From Ignelater luminosus (Eukaryota; Arthropoda; Insecta; Coleoptera; Elateridae), in NCBI GenBank assembly GCA_011009095.1, contig VTPC01091024.1:121541-185540 (forward strand): a stretch of 64,000 nucleotides of DNA, given 5' to 3'. Positions within the stretch are counted from its first letter, which is position 1, and every line of letters begins with the position of its first letter. Positions 34,425 through 44,150 of the stretch are shown one piece after another. The translations under genes were made by a program, and so were the position numbers. A model generated the notes under the pieces. The model did not search any database and was not told the origin of the DNA. It worked only from the letters and a program-made list of their open reading frames with translations.

Positions 34425-35318
34425 AGAGTGTCCGAATATTATACCAAAAACTCCTGACTGTAGGTTTGGCGGATTAAATAAAGACGATTTATCAAAAAAG
34501 AGTTAAGTAAAAAATTTGTAGTTGTCGAGTTATAACGCTTCGAAGTTGATGGAAAAAATGATTATTTCTTTACTGTGTCTAAATGAATCAACGAATCTTC
34601 TTCAAACTTGGTATGTTATTTATCAGGGTGATCTTTATGCTAAAATATCGTCGAAACTTACGAATCGTATCACAAGTTTCCATGAATATGCTACTTTTGA
34701 AAAGCTCAGAACTTTTTGTACAGCCAACACTTTACAAATTTAATGCAAAAACATAAAAGCCAGCTTAGTTTATAAAAGATTTGCCCTGTTGCAATTTTTT
34801 CGTAAACCTAACCATTTTCGAGAAAATCGAGATTCTTCCAAACACTCGATTTCGCGTTGTTTACGTTACTGATACAAAAAATCCGAGGTGGGGGAGAACC
34901 GCGGTGCATTTTTTTAAACAAATGAAGCTAGTATGTTGTTTTAGAATAAAATTAATTTTAAGTCTGACAGGAATCGTAAAATGCAGAGGTGCTCCGTCAT
35001 GCATGTAAATTATTATACGGCGTGTTCCTAAATGACACATTCTAACACAAAATAACTTCATTCATGAAAACTTGTGATAGGATTTGTAAATTTCGACGAT
35101 ATTTTAGCATAGGGACCACACTAATGGCACCAAATAGCATACCAAGTTTGAAGAAGATTCGTTGACACAGTAAAGAAATAATCATTTGCTTCCATCAACT
35201 TTGAAGCGTTATAACTCGACAACTAAAAACTTTTTAATTACCTTTTTTCGATAAATCGTCTCTATTTAATCTGCCAAGCCTACAGTCAAGGGCTCTCGGT
35301 GTAATATTCGGACACCCT
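34425..35318. mobile_element. long-inverted-repeat (foldback) element FB1
   Basis: The two arms, 34425-34698 and 35045-35318, are inverted copies of each other for about 270 bases with scattered mismatches (for example TAAAATATCGTCGAAACTTA in the left arm). The outer tip is AGRGTGTCCGAATATTA, and TA-rich sequence adjoins both ends. The 346-base loop holds a short minus-strand stretch resembling a mariner transposase. Non-autonomous; the arms make it look like a full-length stem. Confidence 0.75.
34861..35035 (-). pseudogene. possible mariner transposase fragment in the FB1 loop
   Basis: The minus strand reads YMHDGAPLHFTIPVRLK, close to the second-D block of mariner-like transposases ('QQDGAPPHF...VR..L'). 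What follows is not alignable by eye. If real, FB1 derives from a mariner by loss of most of the coding region while its long arms were kept. Confidence 0.35.
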
Positions 35319-37222
35319 GTATACGCAGACATGGAGTAAAACTACACTTTGATAATCCAATATGAAAACCGGTCATGTCCACAGGAGTTGATTGTTCAGA
35401 AAAAATTAACTACGTTTCAAGCCCCGCATAAGAGTACATTATAGCAGCCAACCAACAATAGCTTCTCTAACTAAGCTTAACAATGACATATAAAAGTCTG
35501 GTTCTTGGGCAGAATGAATTCGACATTACAAAGTGAGCGAGAAAAAACAAGAATCTAATTTGACCCAAAAATGGACTTGATCGGTTCTTGCACTGGGCTC
35601 TCCAATTGTTCTGTGAATTCTAATATATATAAATTTGAAAATTCCGTTTCAATCATTTACAGAACAAAGTATAGTACCAAAAATACAAATTAGCTAAAGT
35701 CAAGTCTTGAAAAGCCATTACACACCACGCACTATGCTCTGAGCTACTCGTTATGTGTTTGGGGCCTAGTGTCTTGTCATGGTTCGACTCAAACTGACAC
35801 GCATCCACTTGTGCAAAGTCGACTTTACTTTACGAGATAATCAAGTAATCACAGGTTGCGCAAGTTTAGGAGAATCAATTTGAATTGAGCTGTAACAAGC
35901 TCTTTTGACTTGTGTGCATTTGTCATCATCTCATCGAAGCTATCTAAAGAGTCACGAGTCACAAGACAGGAACTACAAACAGACAGCGAGTAGCCCGGTG
36001 TGGTGGTCCCAAGGCGAGTGATGACTTGTTATTCGCAATGGCCTGATCATAATACATTGTAGATCTCGGCGTTACTCAACCTAACACGTGAACCACAAAA
36101 AGAGATAAAAAGAAAGACAAAAGGAAAACATTTCCACTTAACTTTCAATAGTGCCACAACAGAAAATGCGAATCAAGTAAATCCAAATAGCAGTAAACAA
36201 TAAACTCAGTGGTTGCTACAATGCAGGACATGAAGATATCGACAAGATTTTTAAAAACAACCAGTATTCTTTACAATATGAATATTTTGTTCATTTGTTC
36301 ATCAGGGCCATGCAAGATGTCACTAAAATTTGAAGCAGACTTTAGTAATATTCGTATTTGCCCAGAAATTATTAGTAGGATGTTCTGTTACAATTAAAAT
36401 AAACAAAGAAATACAACGATAAAGATTTCCTCCTTTCATTATGTTTTCTACACTTTATCTAACATAAAACCTACTTCCCAAGAATGATACCTACTATGTA
36501 TTTCTTTGCTAGCTTATTTTGCCCTAATTACACCGATGTTTTTCCATTAGTATCCTTAACACGTTTACATTTTATGTGAAGTGTTAGCAATATACCTAAT
36601 GAAATAATTCTGGTACATATTAGAAAATATCATATACGCGTTTCTTATATTTACCTCTTTCAGGTTAAGTAAAGCACGCAAACGTCTTGATATTAGAGTG
36701 TAAAAGCATCAAGGAAAAATACAGATTTATAGTAAAAGAAAAGCAAAAGCAAGGCAATGCATTTGAGGAATTATTTAATTCGAAATTAATTATTTATATT
36801 AAACATTTGATTTCTGTTATTATTGATCCTTATAAGACTACATGCAGTAAATATTCCTAGTTCTGTAATGTTTATCAGAAAAGAATTGTTCCTGCGTTTA
36901 CTAATTTCTTTCTTTTCCTTTTTCCAATTCTTAAACAAGAGAAACGTTCTCAAATTTCTCGAATCCGTTTTGAACAAGAGGTGTTCACTGATACTACAAA
37001 CGCGTGTGTTACAAACTTCTCCAGTTTCATGCGGCACTGCATTTGATAAGTGACAATCGCTTAAGTAGTTTTTATGAGTGGAGTATTTTTCTTCTATTAT
37101 GCAGTAGGCATTTAGTGTTCGTATCGTAAGTATACTGTTACAATATTAATATGTTGCCGTAACGTAATCATGATCAATGATAATAAATAATATGTCTTAC
37201 AGCTAATTTTTCTTTGTTAAAG
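35319..37222. other. no gene recognised
   Basis: 35400-36070 is less AT-rich than its surroundings and may be an old element, but I found no protein motif or ends. The ORFs at 36209-36397, 36786-37037 and 36823-37053 show none. CTTATATTTACCTCTTTCAG at 36645-36664 is acceptor-like but is followed by stops. Confidence 0.35.
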
Positions 37223-37305
37223 GAGTGGCAGCGCTAAAAAACCCAAACAGGAGGCATATCTATTTACAGACAGAGGCAGGTCAAGAACTGGCCATGTTTA
37301 TTCAG
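37223..37305 (+). other. candidate 83-bp host exon
   Basis: Bounded by an acceptor with a good pyrimidine tract (TTTTTCTTTGTTAAAG, ending 37222) and a perfect donor, CAG followed by GTAAGTAC (37306 on). The segment is clearly richer in G and C than its flanks. Two frames are open: one reads SGSAKKPKQEAYLFTDRGRS and continues RTGHVYS, with one base left at each end; the other reads VAALKNPNRRHIYLQTEAGQ and continues. The first looks more protein-like. I cannot name the gene. The same donor could alternatively be a recursive splice site after TTTATTCAG. Confidence 0.5.
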
Positions 37306-38989
37306 GTAAGTACACAATCCTATAGCACTGAATGACTGGTATATATACCTGCCTATAAACTGCTTTGTCATGTCAATGCAGCGTGTAAGTTTAAAATTTA
37401 AATAAAGGTATACGAAGCATCAAATATTTTGAAGTAAACCGTTTGATAGACGTTGCTGACTAAACCAAAATTTATTTTGTGGTTCAGCTTAACAAATTAA
37501 ATAAAATGTGGCTCACCACAAAACTATGCTTGATTTAATTATTGGAAATAAAATTTTAGGACGAAATACGAGTTACTGCATCTAACATTAATTTAAACCA
37601 GACATATTTTATTTTAAAAGCAAAATTATACCGCAGGTGAGCGTTACATATCAGATTTCCATATAGAAATACATAAATTAGTGCTAGAATTAGCTGTTCT
37701 CTGGTGTAATAACAACTTGAATGATATTTATGGGAAGCAATTCAAGACCACAAGCTTTGATGGATGGACAGTTCTAGTAACAATATTCAACATCAATTGT
37801 CCATTACTTGCAATTTAGATTTCAGGTCAGGATCAAGACTAGACAACTGCAGTAAGTTTTCATTTATATGTAGTAGGTATGTAAGCTAATAATGTAGCCT
37901 TTGATAATAACGATCTGAAAATATTAAGTCAAGTTGGCTAAATTCCGTGTAATATACCGTAAGAGTAGGATTCTTAGAAGTAAGATAGTAAAAGAAATAG
38001 ATGAAAAGTCTTAAAATGTATATGAAAAGTAAACAATGAAAAGTAAATATTACAAACGAAGATATCTCAACACTAAGGCTCATTAAGGAAGAATTAGCTT
38101 GATTTCTTCTAACATTAAGAAAAAAACTGAATACAAAACAAACGAATACTTAAGTACAAAATAAAACCAATTAGAATAGATGCCTATTGAGATCACCAGC
38201 AACTCTACCTTTAGCCAGTGTAAGTTTTAATTATCATTATCGTAATTTACTATCTTGACCATTTTGTCTCTCCGTTTTTCATTTCTTCTTGTAACAATAC
38301 TACTGGAACTGATACATTCTCAGGTATACCTAAAACGAATTTTTGGAAGGTATAAAATGCTCAAGATTACTTAGAATGGTAGGAGGAATATTATTGAGAA
38401 CGGAAACAGAAGAACTAAAACATTTGCTATTGATTTATATCGTATTAACATACTTTTAGCTACTTAGCTTTCACACCTTTCCTTCATAGAATACCCTCAC
38501 CATAAGGTTTTCCACTATCCCCGAATTACCTTGTAGTTACTACCGATGTTTCAGCGACCTGCAAATGTTCTGGTGCAGAAAGTTAAAAATCTTTGCATTT
38601 TCTTTGTTTTTAACAACTCCTAACGTAATTTTACAGAGATATATTCAGAGAAAAATGAGAACCTATGTTTGATGAAGCAGATATGATGAAAAGTAGAGTT
38701 GGCCCGGTAGCTTCATGTCAGTAGAAAGGTAAATAGGTTTTAATGGTGGACAGTGGTTTCTAGAAAATAGACAAAACTTCTATCGGTTTTGCGACTATGA
38801 TACTGCACAAAACGAAGCAAACTAGTAATGCTCGCTCTATGAGCCCCGGCTCATAATAGTTAGGACAACCTAGAAAATATATTTCTGTTCAACAAAGATT
38901 CAAAGATTTTAGAAATTAAAAATTAAAATTCTATAAGGTACATTTCTAATTATTTGATCCAAATTTACTAATACTTAACATTTGTATTT
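37306..38989. other. no gene recognised
   Basis: AT-rich sequence following the candidate exon. The N-terminal half of the Tc1 transposase at 38990 should lie here, but I could not read it. GCAGGTGAGCGTT at 37635 is donor-like only. Confidence 0.35.
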
Positions 38990-41009
38990 TTCCAAATAGA
39001 CCAAAGAAAAACCTTTGCTATATAAACTACAGACAAAAGACCGGTTGAAATGGGCAAAAACCTACAGATAATTATTTGGAGCCATGAATTGAAATTTCCA
39101 TGTTTGTATAGGCGATACGCGGAAACTGTTTTGAGTACAGGCAAGGAGACATATCACAATGCCTGTTTGATAAAGAAAGTCCAATTTTCCAAATTAGTTA
39201 TGGTTTGGGGATATATGCCGGGAGGAAGAATGGGGAAGTTACATTCGTAGATGGAATCGTAAATGCTGACCGATGCAGGGAGTTTTGCAGGACAGCCTGC
39301 TGCCATCAATCTTCTTCTTAATGTGGCTCCTATCGGGGATTGGATATCATCAAGGTTATTCGAATTTTATTTACAGCTGATCTAAACAGCTCGCTCAAAT
39401 TTCGCATCCAAGACATTCTTCTACGGCCTGGATTTCTTCTTCCTTCAATTTTTCCTTGCAGTAGTATGTATTTTTGACCTCTCATTAAGTGGCCCAGGTA
39501 TTCAAGCTTTCTTCTCTTTATAGTCGGCATGATTTCTGGTTCTTTCCTTATCCGACGTATTATTTCTGTATTTGTTACCCCATCAACCCATCTTATCTTT
39601 AGTATCCGGCGGTAACACCACATTTCAAAACTTTCAATATTTTTTACGTTGTTCTATTCGAGAGTCCACGCTTCAACACCGTATAACAGGGTGCTAAACA
39701 CGTAGCTTCTCAACATTCTTAGTCGCAAGGGGATATTTATGTCGCGGTTAAAAAAAACTTTTTTCATTTTTATGGCAAAGTCTTTTTATTTCATTGTTTT
39801 GGTCACCTGTTCCGTTAATTGCAGTTCCTAGATACTTGTAATTTGTTATTTTCTCGATTTGAGCACCATCTATACTAATATATGTAGGATTAATTGCATT
39901 CTTACTAACAATCATATGTTTAGTTTTCTTGACATTGATTTTTATGCCATAACTGTTGCTGTAAGTCCTCTGATTTTTTACCAATTAGACAGTATCGTCC
40001 GCGTACCAAATATTATTTATAACCTCTCCGTTGACTACTATTCCTTCGTTTGCTTATAAGAGGGCTTCCTGACGAATACTTTCACTTAAAACGTTAAACA
40101 GTAATGGCGACATGATGCATCCTTGTCGCACTCCTTGTCGTATTTCTATTGGGATATCTAATCTTCTATTTTTACATTAGCTTTCTGATTCCAATATAAA
40201 TTCAGAATTATTCGTAGAACGTTATTGTCAATATTCTTACCTTCTAGAATGTCTTTAAGTTTATCATGGCGTACTCTGTCAAACGCCTTCTCGAAATCTA
40301 TGAAGCAGGCGTTATTTCCTGATTTATATCTAGTCATCCCTGTGTAAGCACATTTAACGCAAAGAAAACTTCCCTAGTTCCTAATCCTCTTCTGAATCCC
40401 ATCCGCGTATCGCTAACGTCGGTTTCCAATTTCTGATATATTCGTTTATGGATGACTCTAAAAAATATCTTCAGTAGATGGCTCATTAGTGATGTAGTCC
40501 GAACATTCCTTTGCATTAGCTTCCTTGGGTATCGTAACAAACGTAGACAAAAGCCACTCTTGAGGTATGATACCTGTGTTATGTTCTATTTCCTCGTTTA
40601 GGATTTCGGGTCCAGTCTCACCTCTTATCTGAGAAATGTTGTTTCTATTGTCTTCAAATAATTCTCTTATTATTCAGTCCATCTCTCAATTTTGTTTTAT
40701 AAATCTACAATAATCTTTCCCTCTTTGTTCTCAAGCATTCCTATTTGATTCTTTCTTTGCCATCAATACCATTATGCAAATCTCTTGGAGATGAGCTTAT
40801 TCTTTAACAGCCGATGCTGCCTGTCATTGGGTGAAGATAATAAAGGTATGACTCGAAGATCACGAAATCCCAACTATACCATGGCCGTCTAGTAGTCCAG
40901 ATCTTTCGCCATTAAAAAGTGAAACTGCAGAATATTTGAGACAGTATACAACCTGAATATTGTAACGAACTTGTCGGTACAATGCCCAGATCGTATAAAC
41001 GCCGTTATT
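38990..41009 (+). mobile_element. Tc1-like transposase split by a LINE insertion
   Basis: Left part (38990-39311, two frames): LQTKDRLKWAKTYR, then IIWSHELKFPCLYRRYAETV with the first catalytic position now H (WSHE for WSDE). GKETYHNACLIKKVQFSKLV, VMVWGY and FVDGIVNADRCRE follow. Right part (about 40850-41009): LEDHEIPTIPWPSSSPDLSP (third acidic block) and LSVQCPDRINAVI, the usual end of Tc1 transposases, running into the N gap. The second-D segment and the junction are occupied by an RTE-type LINE on the opposite strand (39312-40835). Terminal repeats were not found; the right one may lie in the gap. Confidence 0.75.
39312..40835 (-). mobile_element. RTE-type LINE, 5'-truncated, inserted in Tc1
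   Basis: Minus-strand reverse transcriptase relic of a non-LTR retrotransposon. In order, right to left: GKIIVDLQNKIERWTEYIRE-like sequence (about 40670-40720), IPQEWLLSTFVTIPKEANAK (about 40520-40590), TTSLMSHLLKIFFRVIHKRI and DTRMGFRRGLGTREVFFALN (RT core, 40334-40500), then YGIKINVKKTKHMIVSKNAI and NYKYLGTAING (about 39790-39950). The C-terminal tail has MWCYRRILKIRWVDGVTNTE, TIKRRKLEYLGHLMRG and KIEGRRNPGRRRMSW (39330-39623). The 3' end is an AAGAAGAAG tail (minus strand, about 39312-39325). No endonuclease is visible, so it is truncated at the 5' end. Frame breaks and stops are frequent. Confidence 0.85.
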
Positions 41010-41409
41010 NNNNNNNNNNNNNNNNNNNNNNNNNNNNNNNNNNNNNNNNNNNNNNNNNNNNNNNNNNNNNNNNNNNNNNNNNNNNNNNNNNNNNNNNNNN
41101 NNNNNNNNNNNNNNNNNNNNNNNNNNNNNNNNNNNNNNNNNNNNNNNNNNNNNNNNNNNNNNNNNNNNNNNNNNNNNNNNNNNNNNNNNNNNNNNNNNNN
41201 NNNNNNNNNNNNNNNNNNNNNNNNNNNNNNNNNNNNNNNNNNNNNNNNNNNNNNNNNNNNNNNNNNNNNNNNNNNNNNNNNNNNNNNNNNNNNNNNNNNN
41301 NNNNNNNNNNNNNNNNNNNNNNNNNNNNNNNNNNNNNNNNNNNNNNNNNNNNNNNNNNNNNNNNNNNNNNNNNNNNNNNNNNNNNNNNNNNNNNNNNNNN
41401 NNNNNNNNN
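41010..41409. other. assembly gap, 400 N
   Basis: Exactly 400 unknown bases. It follows the last readable residues of the Tc1 C-terminus and precedes CTATTGTTTTCCTGTTTTTC, which resembles a Tc1 3' flank, so the gap probably hides the right end of that element. Confidence 1.
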
Positions 41410-41526
41410 AAAGGTGGCGTTACACAATATTAAGCAAACCTATTGTTTTCCTGTTTTTCAAAAGTTGAACTTTATGTGTGTATTAGGTGCAAGCGTAAGT
41501 TGTTTTCTAAGTTAAATGTTGTTATA

Positions 41527-42040
41527 CAGGGTCCGGAAAAATGTATTGCCTAAGGGATTTTGTTACAATTATAGCGTTGGTTAACAGAACATCGTGTATT
41601 TTGTGTCGATAAATTTATTGAATTTAAATCCACAATAGCCGTTCAAAGGTGTTTTCGACTTCAAATGCTGCAAACGTTCTTTACACCGCAAATTCAAAGC
41701 GAAATTGGACATTACTGGTTACAACAAGACGGCGCAACAAGTCATACAGCAAGAATAAGCATGGATATATTAAGACAGTCCTTTACAAACAGGCTGATTT
41801 CTAGAAATGATACCATTCCATGACCAGCAAGATCTCCGAATCATTCAGCCCCAGATTATTTTCTCTGGCAGTTAGAAGAATGTATTGAAGAAAATGGCGG
41901 TCATTTGCGACACACCATATTTAAAGCATAATAAACTTCCTAGGTTTCAGTTTAAGAATATATGTTCCTTTGTTTTGATGTTAAAGTCAATAAATTTTTA
42001 TAAGCTATTTAAAATAGGTTGCTCATTTTGCCGGACCCTG
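41527..42040 (+). mobile_element. 514-bp internally deleted DD41D-type mariner
   Basis: Inverted tips CAGGGTCCGGAAAAATG and CAGGGTCCGGCAAAATG (complement of the right), flanked by TA (41525-41526 and 42041-42042). Inside, an N-terminal HTH start, EHRVFCVDKFIEFKSTIAVQ then RCFRL, is fused directly to the C-terminal core YWLQQDGATSHTARISMD and ARSPNHSAPDYFLWQLEE. Everything between, including the first catalytic D, is gone. I count 41 residues between the D of QQD and the D of APD, as in DD41D (rosa-like) elements. One TGA replaces an expected tryptophan. A MITE-in-the-making. Confidence 0.82.
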
Positions 42041-42282
42041 TATAATATCATTTAGAATAAATAAAGTAATTATTACAAAGATTACCTGCTACTATCTTTG
42101 CAATTATTTAAGCAAATAATACTAGGAAATAATAATAATTCTAAATTCTATCGCAGGAAGCCCTGGCGAAATCTAGCCATAGGCTATTCTATTTAACGAG
42201 AGACCATGTGCAAATTAAAAAAGAAGAACAAAGAAATAAAAAAACTAAAGAATACGTAGACAATAAAAATAAGTAAAATTTA

Positions 42283-43130
42283 CTGTGTTTATAACGAATA
42301 ACTTTTCAAAAAGCGTTTGGATTTTACAATATTAAGACTTTTGATATCGTAAGAAATGGAATTATAAAGTTTGATTGCATTAAATATAAAACTTCTACGA
42401 AACAAAGACGATGTATGATTTGGTATAGGAAGCATGTTATTATGTCGAGTATTTACGGAGTGTACGTATGACTTAGAAACCAACTATAAACTAAGAGAAG
42501 CAGAAGGATGTTTTAGTGTAAGCAGAGTGTGTGTAAAAGATCCCAAGTGAAACTTCCAACGATTTTTCCATTTTCAGCCATTAAGTTCGGTAATTTTATG
42601 AGAAATATGATCGTAACGACGTAAGCTAAAAATAAATCAACAACACCAATTTTGCATTTTTTGAATACGGTATTTATCTTCATAAGCCTGAGTTCTCTCA
42701 GAAAAAGAAAAAGATTTATAAATCCGAGTATCGTCGGGGTAAGCTTGAATTTTACAATGTTTTAAAGATTTTAACATATGAGCAGTGTAGATAATAAACA
42801 GAAGAGAACTTAAGACAGAACCTTGCGGTACCCCGGATGAGATATTAAACAAATTTGAAAACTGATTGTTATTTCTAATTATTAAACTTTTATTAGACAA
42901 ATATTTTTTCCTGCGATTTAATTAAATTCACTGCGACAATTTCAAAACCGTAATACTTAAGCTTAGCGACAATAAGATCATGACTGATAGTATCAACGGA
43001 CTTCGAAAAGACGAGTAATATCAAAGCCGTATTCATATGTTTGTCAGGCGCGGTGATAATATCATTCGCAACAGATGCGAGAGAATTGGCAATACTAAAT
43101 GCCCCTCCGAAACCAGATTGTCCAAACTAT
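42283..43130 (-). pseudogene. LINE reverse transcriptase fragment (Jockey/CR1 group)
   Basis: The minus strand, in three frames, gives SGFGGAFSIANSLASVANDI and LVFSKSVDTISHDLIVAKLK (RT motif 'LDFSKAFDTI.H'), then SSGVPQGSVLSSLLFIIYTA and CKIQAYPDDTRIYKSF, where the catalytic YADD box has become YPDD. The C-terminal NTRHNNMLPIPNH and RRSFIFNAIKLYNSI run to a stop at 42289. An ATT-rich tail lies near 42128-42145. The endonuclease is not visible. Inactive. Confidence 0.8.
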
Positions 43131-43282
43131 TATGAAGCAGGGTTCGTAAATAAATGCTTACATTGCATGAAATCTTTACGAGAGTATTCTTCACAAATGT
43201 AAGGGTGCTGCAACAGTAATAACGTTCTTGTTATTGCTGAACGTTGAATGTCGAACTTATTAGCTTTATGGAGACTAAGGAT

Positions 43283-44150
43283 TTAGATGACCAAACCAAA
43301 GGTCTTCGACAGCTCTATGATCATTGACAGATTCGCTCTGCTACCAAATCCGTTGAAATAAGCTGGGTGTGCTTTCGACAACTTGTTGTTCGGGGGTTTG
43401 AAGTAGAGCAGCCGGTCATGCCAAGGAAAGGTGCTGCCTCGGAGATGGAAGGGGTAGTCTATTCTCTTATAAGTGGCCGGTTTTGGTCCCATACAATTTA
43501 CATACGTCGCAAACGTGTAGCTTAGTTTCATACAATCATCGGTATATAAACCCTGGTGTACTTCATGGGTACAGCTCGGCAAGTGCCCAAAACGCTGACA
43601 TCGGCATTAGCCAATCGAGGTCTTCAACTGAGATTAGAACGAGGAGACCTCGTCGAATTCGATGAGCAAATCTTCTTGGACTCTACCAGTATATTTAGCT
43701 TTGGAAATTTTACAAAAGGCAATTTTCAGTAATCTGTCTTCTGTTAATTGATAGGCGTAATGGGAAACCACCATGTTGTCAAAGAACTCCTTGAATCTGT
43801 GATAATCTTGCACCAAGGTTGAGTTAAGCATAATTCCATCTTTTAGGTTTCTAGCTTCGGTGATGGCAAGACCTCTCTGAGATAGCTCCCTAGAGATTCT
43901 TTCGAGTGAGAACAACGGAGAAAACCCTAAAAAGACTCGTGGTAAGATCTCGTTCTCAGCCGAAATCAGGGATGTAATCTCTAACTGTCACCGGAAAGGC
44001 AGGTGAAAATGAAACGCCGCCACAACCCATTTTCTTGAAGATATTGAAAGCGGGAGATGTGTTGGAAATCTGAGCTGGCACGCGGAGGTGTGAAATCCCG
44101 CGCACTACGACGGATGTTCTAAAGTGTTCGAAGAACTCGGTTCAACAACC
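43283..44150 (-). pseudogene. LINE ORF1 (gag-like, PRE_C2HC) remnant
   Basis: The minus strand encodes LAITEARNLKDGIMLNS and YHRFKEFFDNMVVSHYAYQL, then TEDRLLKIAFCKISKAKYTG. This fits the PRE_C2HC domain of Jockey-type ORF1 proteins ('Y..L...L....I..HTY.L.E.R.L..V.RG'). Further on, after frame changes, VNCMGPKPATYKRI resembles a decayed zinc-knuckle region. It lies directly upstream (on minus) of the RT fragment, so the two could be parts of one element that has lost its endonuclease region. Assignment is moderate; the RT and ORF1 may be from different copies. Confidence 0.5.

Noticed and set aside
35780-35800. GGTTCGACTC resembling a tRNA T-arm
   Set aside because: No matching A-box, anticodon arm or acceptor stem could be drawn around it.
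40971-41515. Long ORFs spanning the N run
   Set aside because: Artefacts of translating 400 N as open sequence.
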